Of a DNA stretch of 64,000 nucleotides, positions 44,168 to 50,409 are shown one piece after another (the first letter of the stretch is position 1; each line of letters starts with the position of its first letter). A program made the position numbers and the translations under genes. This stretch comes from Achromobacter sp. Bel (lineage in GTDB: Bacteria > Pseudomonadota > Gammaproteobacteria > Burkholderiales > Burkholderiaceae_B): assembly GCF_012928505.1 (NCBI RefSeq), contig NZ_JABBJN010000002.1:220877-284876 (forward strand), in the 5' to 3' direction. The notes under the pieces were generated by a model. That model saw only the letters and a program-made list of their open reading frames with translations. It was not told the DNA's origin and ran no database searches.

Positions 44168-44536
44168 TTACTTGCCGTGGCGCGTCTTCAGGTCGGCCAT
44201 GCAGGCGTCCTTGGCGTTGCCGGACATTGCGTCGCACTTTTCCTTGCCCACCTTGTAGTCGGCGTCATTGCGCGTCTTGGCCGCGTCATGGTTGGCTTCG
44301 GCTTTTTCCTTGCCTGCCTTGGCGTCGGCCTTCGCTTTGTCGCGGGTCGCTTCGGCCTGCTGCTGGCAGACGTCCTTCTGATTGCCCTTCATCCCGTCGC
44401 ATGCCTTTTTATCCATCTTGTACTGATTGTCGATCTGCTCGCTGCTTCGTACGGGCGTGGTTTGCGCGGAGGCCTGGAACGCCAGGGCGGACAGGCTCAG
44501 GGCGATGGCGGGGCAAACGATTCTGGACAGATTCAT
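44168..44536 (-). CDS. Secreted hydrophilic protein with duplicated Cys motif
   Basis: 122 residues with a Sec signal peptide (ends FQASAQ, residue 25). The mature part is lysine-, alanine- and aspartate-rich, lacks hydrophobic segments, and contains a clear internal duplication: K-x-C-D-x-M-x-G-N-x-K-D-x-C occurs as KACDGMKGNQKDVC and again as EKCDAMSGNAKDAC, flanking a helical LEA-like stretch of Lys/Ala repeats. The paired cysteines could form two small disulfide loops in the periplasm. Start ATG 44536 has AAAGGAG upstream. Has its own sigma-54-type promoter, head to head with that of 44664. Function unknown. Confidence 0.76.
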   Translation of the reverse strand: MNLSRIVCPAIALSLSALAFQASAQTTPVRSSEQIDNQYKMDKKACDGMKGNQKDVCQQQAEATRDKAKADAKAGKEKAEANHDAAKTRNDADYKVGKEKCDAMSGNAKDACMADLKTRHGK

Positions 44537-44589
44537 GACTGACTCCTTTGGGTAAGGGCCCGGTGTGAGGCGGGCCTGCGGCAAGCCAA

Positions 44590-44604
44590 GCAAGCGGCGT
44601 TCCC
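44590..44604 (-). promoter_or_regulatory. Sigma-54 promoter (-24/-12), left member of divergent pair 1
   Basis: GGGAACG-CCGC-TTGC on the minus strand, correct spacing, 54 bases before the start of the gene at 44536. Confidence 0.75.
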
Positions 44605-44611
44605 GGCGCCT

Positions 44612-44626
44612 GGGCACGCCGCTTGC
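44612..44626 (+). promoter_or_regulatory. Sigma-54 promoter (-24/-12), right member of divergent pair 1
   Basis: GGGCACG-CCGC-TTGC, 38 bases before the start at 44664. Its -24 box is only 7 bases from the opposite one, so the two promoters form one near-perfect inverted repeat. Confidence 0.82.
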
Positions 44627-44663
44627 GCGGGATACGCCACCTATCGGCAACCTGGAGAGCAAG

Positions 44664-44882
44664 ATGAAGCAACCCTCGGAAGAGAAGGCCAAGCCCGCGG
44701 CGAATACGCCGACCGACGAGACGGATGCGGCCCGCCGCAGCGGGCAGTTCGGTGCGGACAAGCCCGGCTTCGGCACGCCGACGCAGCCCGCAAAGCGGCC
44801 GGCGGACAAGAAGCCCAACACCAAGGGGCCGGAGTACGAAGAGGGCGGGCAGTATCCCGGCAAGCGGCCCGAAGGCAAGTAG
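44664..44882 (+). CDS. Small charged, probably disordered protein
   Basis: 72 residues, rich in Lys, Pro, Glu and Gly, with no hydrophobic core, no cysteine and repeated PAKRPADKK/GKRPEGK-type segments (SGQFGADKPGFGTPTQPAKR). Start ATG at 44664 has GGAGAG 6 bases upstream. No known family that I recognise. Controlled by the sigma-54 promoter at 44612; tail to tail with the DUF378 gene. Looks like a hydrophilin-type stress protein, by composition only. Confidence 0.7.
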   Translation: MKQPSEEKAKPAANTPTDETDAARRSGQFGADKPGFGTPTQPAKRPADKKPNTKGPEYEEGGQYPGKRPEGK

Positions 44883-44898
44883 AGAGGATCGACCCCGC

Positions 44899-45261
44899 TT
44901 AGTCAGGGGCCTCGCCGCCCCACCGGAACAGCAGCACGACACAATGCAGCGCCGCCAACCCGATCAGCCCTTGGGCGGCTCGGGTGGCTGCCGCGTGCGG
45001 CAGGATTTTGGCGAACACGTCCAGGTTGACGGCGGCAATCAAGCCGCAATTCAGGCCGCCCGCCACCAGGGCGATGAGCGCGACCCAATCCAGCCAGGAC
45101 AGTTCGCGGCCGCGGGGCTCGGCGCCTGCTGGAGATTCTGCCATCCCGGTGGAAAAAACTTCATCCCGGATCGGAAAGCCGCCGTCGTCCTCATGCGCCG
45201 CCGCGGTTGCGGGCGCAAACGGAGCAGGATGCAAGTGCGCAGGAGCGGGCTCACCCACCAT
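44899..45261 (-). CDS. DUF378-family small membrane protein
   Basis: 120 residues. About 55 hydrophilic residues precede a DUF378-like core: LSWLDWVALIALVAGGLNCGLIAAVNLDVF is the family hallmark (W-x-x-L-N-x-G-L), followed by a second helix GLIGLAALHCVVLLFRW. Two membrane helices in all. The ATG at 45261 overlaps the 3' end of the upstream 89-residue gene by 11 bases, so they are translationally coupled. Start is supported by GGAG just upstream. Part of the operon driven by the sigma-54 promoter at 45580. Confidence 0.77.
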   Translation of the reverse strand: MVGEPAPAHLHPAPFAPATAAAHEDDGGFPIRDEVFSTGMAESPAGAEPRGRELSWLDWVALIALVAGGLNCGLIAAVNLDVFAKILPHAAATRAAQGLIGLAALHCVVLLFRWGGEAPD

Positions 45262-45520
45262 TGCGCTCCGGATTGGGCGCCGAGCGGGAGACGCCGGCCT
45301 CATCAGCCCCGGTCACGCGGTCCGGCGCGATATCGCTGCCGTCATCGTCACGCGGGTCGGGCTCGACGCTCTCGCGCTCACCGGTCGCCTGGGAGTCGCT
45401 GTCGGAATGCGCCATCCCGGGCGGCAGATCGCTGGCCGAATCGGAAGAATCGCTGGGTCCCAGGTCCGGGCGGCCACTGTCGTCGGGATCCAGGAAATCG
45501 GGGGTAGGGGGGCGGGGCAT
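45251..45520 (-). CDS. Small acidic disordered protein
   Basis: 89 residues, dominated by Asp, Ser, Pro and Glu (segments PDFLDPDDSGRPDLGPSDSS and DPRDDDGSDIAPD), no hydrophobic helix and no cysteine. GGAGA stands 7 bases before the ATG at 45520. Not a family I recognise. First gene of a two-gene operon with the DUF378 protein, both under the sigma-54 promoter at 45580-45594. Its strong negative charge contrasts with the basic small protein at 44664. Confidence 0.67.
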   Translation of the reverse strand: MPRPPTPDFLDPDDSGRPDLGPSDSSDSASDLPPGMAHSDSDSQATGERESVEPDPRDDDGSDIAPDRVTGADEAGVSRSAPNPERNGG

Positions 45521-45579
45521 AACGGTCTCCGAGGGAGGGGTTCGACGCGCAGGCAAGCGCGGCTTTCGCAAGACCGATA

Positions 45580-45594
45580 GCAAGCGCCGTGCCG
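45580..45594 (-). promoter_or_regulatory. Sigma-54 promoter, left member of divergent pair 2
   Basis: CGGCACG-GCGC-TTGC on the minus strand, matching at all but the first position; 60 bases before the start at 45520. Confidence 0.85.
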
Positions 45595-45603
45595 TCCTGC
45601 GAC

Positions 45604-45618
45604 GGGCATGCGAGTTGC
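45604..45618 (+). promoter_or_regulatory. Sigma-54 promoter, right member of divergent pair 2
   Basis: GGGCATG-CGAG-TTGC, correct spacing, 35 bases before the start at 45653. The -24 boxes of the pair are 9 bases apart. Confidence 0.72.
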
Positions 45619-45652
45619 TGCACCCATTGACACATCCATCCGGGAGATCGTC

Positions 45653-46243
45653 ATGTCTTTGATTGTCGCCGCACGCTTCCAGACATTCGACCAAGCCACC
45701 GTCGCCGCGCAGAAACTCTTCGCCGAAGGCTTCACGGAAGACGACGTCCACACGTTCTATATCAATTCGGCGGGTGAGCATGGGCGCTTTCCGTTGGGCG
45801 GCGACCGCGTCGCGGACCCGGACGCCAAGGGCGGCCATGTGGGGGCCGTGGCGGGCGCATCGGCCCTGGGCCTGGTCTTCGCGCTGTTGGGTGGCCTGAT
45901 CGCGGCAAGAATGGCTGCGCCGATCCTGATCGTTATCGCCGCTGCCGGCGTGGGCGCGTACCTGGGCGCCTTGGCCGGCGCGCTGTGGATCGTGGGGCGG
46001 GATAAGCGCAAGCGCCAGGGCGCGACTGGCGTAGAAGAGATACATCCCGCCGTGCGCGCGGCGGGCGTGATGCTGGCGCTGCATGTGCCGGTGGGCAAGG
46101 AGGCGCTGGCCCGGCAGGTATTGCGCGAATCGGGCGGCCGCGACATCGAGCGGGCGCAGGGCCGATGGCTGAACGGCAAATGGGAGGATTTCGACCCCTT
46201 GACGCCGCCCAGGCATGTCGAGGCGCCCACGTCCGTCGATTGA
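45653..46243 (+). CDS. Glycine-rich two-helix membrane protein, uncharacterised
   Basis: 196 residues. A soluble N-terminal part (MSLIVAARFQTFDQATVAAQKLFAEGF, resembling the start of stress proteins that pair an alpha/beta fold with a membrane hairpin) is followed by two Gly/Ala-rich hydrophobic segments (about 65-90 and 92-118: GAVAGASALGLVFALLGGLIAARM and LIVIAAAGVGAYLGALAGALWIVG), then a soluble tail with REVLRESGGRD-like sequence and WEDFDPL. GGGAGA precedes ATG 45653. Under its own sigma-54 promoter; head to head with the acidic-protein operon. Function unknown. Confidence 0.8.
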   Translation: MSLIVAARFQTFDQATVAAQKLFAEGFTEDDVHTFYINSAGEHGRFPLGGDRVADPDAKGGHVGAVAGASALGLVFALLGGLIAARMAAPILIVIAAAGVGAYLGALAGALWIVGRDKRKRQGATGVEEIHPAVRAAGVMLALHVPVGKEALARQVLRESGGRDIERAQGRWLNGKWEDFDPLTPPRHVEAPTSVD

Positions 46244-46247
46244 AGAT

Positions 46248-47135
46248 TCAGTCGCCCGCGCTGCCCGTAATGGGCAGCACGATGCCGGTGATGTAACTGG
46301 CGCATGCGGGGGACGCCAGAAAGACGTAAGCGGGCGAAATTTCTTCCGGTTGCGCGGGCCGCCCCAGGTCGGTGTGCTTGCCGAATTCCCGGATCGCCTC
46401 CGGGCTTTGGTCCGCCGGGTTCAGCGGCGTCCAGACTGGGCCGGGGGCCACCGCGTTCACGCGGATCCCCTGGCCCGCCAGGTTCGCGGCCAGCGAGCGC
46501 GTGAAGGCGTGGATCGCGCCTTTGGTGGACGAATAGTCCAGCAGTTTGGCGCTGCCCCGCAACCCGGTCACGGAGCCGGTGTTGATGATGGACGCGCCGG
46601 CCTTCATATGCGCAAGCGCAGCTCGGGCCATGTAGAAATAGGCGGTGATGTTGGTGCGCAGCGTCTTGTCCCACTTGTCGTCGCTGATCTCGGTCAGCGT
46701 ATCGGTGTGCTGCTGGTAGGCGGCGTTGTTCACCAGAACGTCCAGCTTGCCGAAGGCTTTCACGGCCCGCGCCACTGCGTCCTTGCAGAAGGCGGCTTCC
46801 TGCACGTCCCCGGCGATCAGCAGGCAGCGCCGGCCTTCGGCCTCAACCGCGCGCCGGGTCGCCTGGGCGTCTTCGTGCTCGTTCAAATACACGACGGCGA
46901 CGTCGGCGCCTTCGCGTGCGAACAGGACGCTGACGGCGCGCCCGATGCCGGAGTCTCCACCGGTGACGATGGCGGCCATGTCCTGCAGTTTGGCGCTGCC
47001 CCGATAGCCAGGGGCCTGGTACTGGGGCTTGAGTGCCATGTCAGCTTCGTTGCCCGGTTTCTCAAGATGCTGATCCGGCATAGGCGGCGTGGGATGCGGC
47101 CGATCGCCGGTGCCGGCGCTGCGGGCTTTGCTCAT
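46248..47135 (-). CDS. Short-chain dehydrogenase/reductase (YghA-like)
   Basis: NAD(P)-dependent SDR, 295 residues, with a 40-residue N-terminal extension (PTPPMPDQHLEKPGNEADM) typical of the YghA/general-stress branch. Motifs: TGGDSGIGRAVSVLFA (dinucleotide), NNAAYQ, the catalytic Ser in INTGSVTGLRGSAKLLDYSSTKGAI with Y-x-x-x-K (Tyr-Ser-Ser-Thr-Lys), and the C-terminal ISPAYVFLASPACASYITGIVLPITG. Bacillus homologues (GsiB-associated, YhdF/YdaD) are general stress proteins. Has its own sigma-54-type promoter. Confidence 0.92.
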   Translation of the reverse strand: MSKARSAGTGDRPHPTPPMPDQHLEKPGNEADMALKPQYQAPGYRGSAKLQDMAAIVTGGDSGIGRAVSVLFAREGADVAVVYLNEHEDAQATRRAVEAEGRRCLLIAGDVQEAAFCKDAVARAVKAFGKLDVLVNNAAYQQHTDTLTEISDDKWDKTLRTNITAYFYMARAALAHMKAGASIINTGSVTGLRGSAKLLDYSSTKGAIHAFTRSLAANLAGQGIRVNAVAPGPVWTPLNPADQSPEAIREFGKHTDLGRPAQPEEISPAYVFLASPACASYITGIVLPITGSAGD

Positions 47136-47183
47136 CGGAGGCTCCTTGAGTCAGGCGCGGAGGGCGCGTTCAAGCCAAGGCAA

Positions 47184-47198
47184 GCAAATGTTGTTCCC
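47184..47198 (-). promoter_or_regulatory. Sigma-54 promoter, left member of divergent pair 3
   Basis: GGGAACA-ACAT-TTGC on the minus strand, correct GG-N10-GC spacing, 49 bases before the SDR start at 47135. Confidence 0.66.
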
Positions 47199-47215
47199 GA
47201 CGCTGCCGGGTGTTT

Positions 47216-47230
47216 AGGCACGCGGCTTGC
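47216..47230 (+). promoter_or_regulatory. Sigma-54 promoter, right member of divergent pair 3
   Basis: AGGCACG-CGGC-TTGC, differing from consensus only at the first base, 69 bases before the CsbD start at 47299. Confidence 0.82.
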
Positions 47231-47298
47231 TGCTGGCTGGCAGGCTGGCGCTTTCCAACGCCCGCCAACCCAACCACGCGATGAAAAGGTAGAGAGCC

Positions 47299-47475
47299 AT
47301 GAACAAGGACCAGGTGAAGGGCAGAGTCAACGAGGCCGTCGGCAAGGCGAAGGAAGTCGCCGGCAAGGCGACCGGCAGCGCATCGACCGAATTGAAGGGG
47401 ACCGCGCAGAAAGTGGCCGGCAAGACGCAAGCGGCTTACGGCGACGCCAAGGACAAGGCGCAAAAGCCGGGCTGA
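47299..47475 (+). CDS. CsbD-family stress protein (YjbJ-like)
   Basis: 58 residues, MNKDQVKGRVNEAVGKAKEVAG then KATGS...LKGTAQKVAGKTQAAYGDAKDK. The W/L-K-G-x-x-Q/N-x-x-x-G-K-x-K pattern and the high Lys/Ala/Gly content define the CsbD family, hydrophilic proteins of general stress regulons (sigma-B in Bacillus, RpoS in E. coli). AGGTAGAG precedes the ATG. Here the promoter is sigma-54-type. The stop codon sits in the loop of a perfect 7-bp hairpin (GCCGGGC-TGAC-GCCCGGC, 47466-47483). It is shorter than the average open frame, so easily missed. Confidence 0.9.
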   Translation: MNKDQVKGRVNEAVGKAKEVAGKATGSASTELKGTAQKVAGKTQAAYGDAKDKAQKPG

Positions 47476-47502
47476 CGCCCGGCCGCAACCCGGCTGGCGC
47501 GG

Positions 47503-47844
47503 CTATTGGCGGCCCACGACGACGCCGAAAAGAAATGCCGCGCCGGCGACTAGCCCGATGGCTTGCCAAGGCCGGGCGTGAATGTACTCCTCGGTGCAGT
47601 CGAGGGTTTCCCGCATCAGGTCGCCGGCGTTCTCGGAGGCGTCGCGCAGGCTGCGGCGCGTCGCATTCAACTGGTCCGACAAGCGGGCCTTCAGCGCGTC
47701 CAGATCCGTCGGATCGGCGTCGCGCAACGTCGCCTCGATCTCATCGATCCAGCTTTCCGGATGCCGCGCGCGCCTGCGCGACCCACGATTGTCCGGGCCG
47801 TTCTCGGGAAAGTCGGAGGGCAGAGGGGTGTTCGTAGAGGCCAT
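47503..47844 (-). CDS. DUF883-family (ElaB/YqjD-like) membrane-anchored protein
   Basis: 113 residues. A helical, charged body (about 30-85: WIDEIEATLRDADPTDLDALKARLSDQLNATRRSLRD) and a single C-terminal transmembrane helix preceded by the family signature EEYIHARPWQAIGLVAGAAFLFGVVVG. ElaB and YqjD anchor ribosomes or stress factors at the membrane in E. coli stationary phase. Start ATG 47844 has AGGAGC upstream. It follows the cysteine-rich DUF326 gene on the same strand after 76 bases and is probably co-transcribed with it. No sigma-54 site was found directly before it. Confidence 0.87.
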   Translation of the reverse strand: MASTNTPLPSDFPENGPDNRGSRRRARHPESWIDEIEATLRDADPTDLDALKARLSDQLNATRRSLRDASENAGDLMRETLDCTEEYIHARPWQAIGLVAGAAFLFGVVVGRQ

Positions 47845-47920
47845 CACAAAGCTCCTGGCAGTCGGGCGGGATACTCGCCGTCGCAGACCGGCCCGTACGG
47901 CTGCGTGGCGTGTCGAGGCG

Positions 47921-48253
47921 CTAGGCCTCGAGCATGTCCTGGCAGGCCAGCGTGCAGGCGAGGCAGGCGCCGGCGCATACCTGGCAATGTTCCATGTCCT
48001 GGTGCGCCGTGCATGCGCGGGCGCATGCGTCGCAAACCAGCGCGCACAAAGTACATAGCGCGGTAGAAAACTCGCCGTTGCGCGCCAGCATGGTGGCGCA
48101 TAGCCGGCACACGCTGGCGCAGTCCGTGGCAAGGCTGATGCAACGTTTCATGCGGGTGGCGTTGACCTCCAGGCTGGCCGCAGCGCACTGATCGCAAGCC
48201 ACCGCGCATTCGTAGCAGGCTTGCACACATTGCTCGAAGTTGGGGTCTCGCAT
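47921..48253 (-). CDS. Cysteine-rich four-helix copper-storage-type protein (DUF326, Csp3-like)
   Basis: 110 residues containing 19 cysteines, mostly as C-x-x-C or C-x3-C along predicted helices (FEQCVQACYECAVACDQCAA, CASVCRLCATM, CTLCALVCDACARAC, CQVCAGACLACTLAC). This is the pattern of copper storage proteins that fill a four-helix bundle with Cu(I). There is no signal peptide, so it is cytosolic, like Csp3. Start ATG 48253 has AAGGAG upstream. Heads an operon with the DUF883 gene. No sigma-54 promoter of good quality precedes it. Confidence 0.9.
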   Translation of the reverse strand: MRDPNFEQCVQACYECAVACDQCAAASLEVNATRMKRCISLATDCASVCRLCATMLARNGEFSTALCTLCALVCDACARACTAHQDMEHCQVCAGACLACTLACQDMLEA

Positions 48254-48307
48254 TGCATCTCCTTGTGAGTTCCCGTGGCGGCCAGCGAAGGTGCGCCCGG
48301 CCGGGCC

Positions 48308-48323
48308 GGGCACATCCGCTTGC
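48308..48323 (+). promoter_or_regulatory. Sigma-54-like site with one extra spacer base
   Basis: GGGCACA-TCCGC-TTGC resembles the other sites of the region, but GG and GC are 11 bases apart instead of 10, which usually abolishes sigma-54 binding. It lies 78 bases before the small gene at 48401. Either a decayed promoter or chance. Confidence 0.28.
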
Positions 48324-48400
48324 AATTTGAAGGTACTGACAGTGCTTTATCCCGGCGGACCGCCGTAGGATGGACATTCGGAATTTGGCAGGAGATACCC

Positions 48401-48664
48401 ATGAAAGCCCGTTCCCGATCGACCGCCACCGCTTCCGGCCCAGCGGACACGTCCGTGCAAGCCGGCGCGCCGGCCAACGCTAAGATACTGCCCCCGCGCG
48501 GCCCCGTCGATGTGCCGAAACAACCGGTGAAACCAGACGCCTCGACCCCGGACGAGGCGGCGCGCGACCAGCGCGCGGTCGTTGACAATCAAACGGAATC
48601 GAACTGGGCTGATGGCGCCGCCCCGCAGCCTCGTGCAAAAAACGCCCGTTCATCCATTCTTTGA
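48401..48664 (+). CDS. Small basic/polar disordered protein
   Basis: 87 residues, rich in Ala, Pro, Arg, Asp and Ser, no hydrophobic segment, no cysteine (MKARSRSTATASGPADTSVQ, KILPPRGPVDVPKQPVKPD). AGGAGA lies 6 bases before the ATG at 48401. No family recognised. Its 3' end overlaps the topoisomerase stop by 15 bases, tail to tail. Similar in character to the other small proteins of this block, but its own sigma-54-like site has poor spacing. Confidence 0.65.
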   Translation: MKARSRSTATASGPADTSVQAGAPANAKILPPRGPVDVPKQPVKPDASTPDEAARDQRAVVDNQTESNWADGAAPQPRAKNARSSIL

Positions 48665-49717
48665 TGCCCCCGCCGTTGCCGGCCCGTCGATCACCCCGGG
48701 CAGGCCGCGCAGAAATGCCAGCAGGCGCCGTTCATCCGCGTCCAGGCCGCGTGGCGCGTCCGGCGCCCGGGTCTTGGGCGGCAGGGCGCCCGCCAGATAG
48801 GCCTCCAGCACGGCCGGGTGTATGTAGCAGGCGCGGCACACGGCGGGCGTGTTGGCCAGGCGCTGGGAGACCTGCTTGACCACGTCCACTACGGCCTGCC
48901 TGGCCTGCGCCTCGTTCTCGAAGGGCCGAGCCTGCAACGCCGCATACGCCAGGACCGAGCCGGCCCACGTGCGGTAGTGCTTGGCCGTGAAATCGCCCGC
49001 ACCGGCGGCGCGCAGATAGGCGTTGACCGCCCCGGAGTCCACGGGATGCTTGCCGCCGCCTTCATCCAGATACTGGAACAGCTGCTGCCCGGGTATTTCC
49101 AGGCAGCGCTTGATGATGCGGGCGACGCGGCGATCTTTCACCGTGACATCGTGGGAGACGCCGCTCTTGCCCTGGAACCGGAACCGGAAGGCTTCGCCCG
49201 CGACCGTCGCATGTCGCCGTTTCAGCGTCGTGAGGCCATACGACTTGTTCGAGCGGGCGTACTCGCGGGCGCCGATGCGGATCAGCGTGGTCTCCAGCAA
49301 CCGCACCAACGTGGCGATCACCTTGTCCTGCGCCAATCCCGTTGCGCGCATGTGGCGGTCCACCTGTCGCCGAATACGGGGCAGGGCCTGGCCGAACGCC
49401 AGCAGGTTCTGATATTTGTCCGCATCGCGCAATGCGGCCCAGTCCGGGTGATAGCGATACTGTTTACGGCCGCGTGCGTCGCGTCCGGTCGCCTGCAGGT
49501 GGCCGTGGGGGAGGGGACAGATCCAGACGTCTTCATACGCCGGCGGGATCACCAACGCGTGGATGCGGGCGATTTCCGCCGCGTCCGTGATGCGTTTGCC
49601 GCGCGTATCCAGATAGTGGAACGTATTGCCGTTCACGCGCACCCGGCGATAACCCGGCTGTGTGTCTTCCACGTAGACCAGCGCTACGGGCTCGAAGTGC
49701 GATGCAGGGGTGTCCAT
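48650..49717 (-). CDS. Type IB DNA topoisomerase (poxvirus-like)
   Basis: 355 residues from ATG at 49717 with GGAGA upstream. Relaxes supercoils through a 3'-phosphotyrosine link. The N-terminal domain (YRRVRVNGNTFHYLDTRGKRITD) and the catalytic domain with REYARSNKSYGLTTLKRRH, FRFQGKSG, DFTAKHYRTWAGS (Arg249 region) and the nucleophile in VCRACYIHPAVLE (Tyr298) are all present. This small bacterial TopIB family is sporadic, often beside stress genes. It has a perfect sigma-54 promoter, unusual for a topoisomerase. Confidence 0.93.
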   Translation of the reverse strand: MDTPASHFEPVALVYVEDTQPGYRRVRVNGNTFHYLDTRGKRITDAAEIARIHALVIPPAYEDVWICPLPHGHLQATGRDARGRKQYRYHPDWAALRDADKYQNLLAFGQALPRIRRQVDRHMRATGLAQDKVIATLVRLLETTLIRIGAREYARSNKSYGLTTLKRRHATVAGEAFRFRFQGKSGVSHDVTVKDRRVARIIKRCLEIPGQQLFQYLDEGGGKHPVDSGAVNAYLRAAGAGDFTAKHYRTWAGSVLAYAALQARPFENEAQARQAVVDVVKQVSQRLANTPAVCRACYIHPAVLEAYLAGALPPKTRAPDAPRGLDADERRLLAFLRGLPGVIDGPATAGASKNG

Positions 49718-49746
49718 GCTGTCTCCAAGGGCGTCGGCGGCCGCCC

Positions 49747-49761
49747 GCAAGCGCCGTGCCA
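49747..49761 (-). promoter_or_regulatory. Perfect sigma-54 promoter, left member of divergent pair 4
   Basis: TGGCACG-GCGC-TTGC on the minus strand, exact consensus, 30 bases before the topoisomerase start at 49717 (leader about 18 bases). Confidence 0.88.
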
Positions 49762-49793
49762 GACCGCGTCGATCACCGGCGATCGGCACGCCC

Positions 49794-49808
49794 GGGCACG
49801 GCGCTTGC
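49794..49808 (+). promoter_or_regulatory. Sigma-54 promoter, right member of divergent pair 4
   Basis: GGGCACG-GCGC-TTGC, 88 bases before the small gene at 49896. The two -24 boxes of this pair are 32 bases apart. Confidence 0.86.
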
Positions 49809-49895
49809 TGAGGCAGTCGGCAGCAACATCATCAGCGAACCGATCGTTGCGGGCCGGGTCCCCCGTTCCGGCAAGGATCCCTACAGGAGAGTGCC

Positions 49896-50057
49896 ATGCA
49901 AGCCTCAATGCAGCTACACGTGCCGCCCAAGCCCGATCCGATCCCGCCGGGATCGCCGCCCGGGGATCTGCCGGTGGAGCCCGATACCGACGAGCCGGAA
50001 GTGGATCTGCCGCCGTTGTCGCCGCCGATCAGGGAAATCGATCCCCCGAAGCGCTGA
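49896..50057 (+). CDS. Small proline/aspartate-rich protein
   Basis: 53 residues: MQASMQLHVPPKPDPIPPGS then repeated P-x-P, D-E-P and P-P motifs ending REIDPPKR. Proline is the most common residue, no cysteine, acidic, no membrane segment. GGAGAG precedes the ATG by 6 bases. No known family. First gene of a unit with the DUF3309 gene 50 bases further on, under the sigma-54 promoter at 49794. Confidence 0.66.
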   Translation: MQASMQLHVPPKPDPIPPGSPPGDLPVEPDTDEPEVDLPPLSPPIREIDPPKR

Positions 50058-50106
50058 TGCCCGCAAGCCGCTTGAAAAATCGAATCAATAACGACGAGGA
50101 GTCATC

Positions 50107-50259
50107 ATGTCGACCATTCTGCTGATCATTCTGATCCTGCTACTTATTGGCGCCGTGCCGGCGTGGCCGCACAGCAAGGGCTGGGGCTACTATCCCAGCG
50201 GCTTGCTCGGCATTGTCGTGATCGTGCTGATCGTAATGCTGCTGATGGGACGGATATAA
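50107..50259 (+). CDS. DUF3309-family two-helix membrane peptide
   Basis: 50 residues: first hydrophobic helix STILLIILILLLIGAVPAW, turn PHSKGWGYYPSGLLG, second helix IVVIVLIVMLLMGR. The P-W/Y-P-h-S-x-x-W-G-Y-x-P-S-G loop is the DUF3309 signature. GAGGAG lies just before the ATG at 50107. Family function unknown; members are frequent in proteobacterial stress gene blocks. Probably co-transcribed with the proline-rich gene at 49896. Confidence 0.87.
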   Translation: MSTILLIILILLLIGAVPAWPHSKGWGYYPSGLLGIVVIVLIVMLLMGRI

Positions 50260-50409
50260 CGCCCGACGGCCGGCTGAGCGCCAGGCGGCGCGGCCGGCCA
50301 TCGTTGCAAGGAGTGGTCGTCTGCCGGACGGCGAGTGGCGCGGGAGAGAGGCGCGGCGTAAGATTTGCCCGCTTTTTCGAGAGACACCCGCCTACCCGGC
50401 AACGCCACC

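Noticed and set aside
50338..50352. Weak sigma-54-like sequence GGCGTAAGATTTGC before the hydroxyacid dehydrogenase
   Set aside because: Only the GG and GC are matched; the ACG part of the -24 element is missing.
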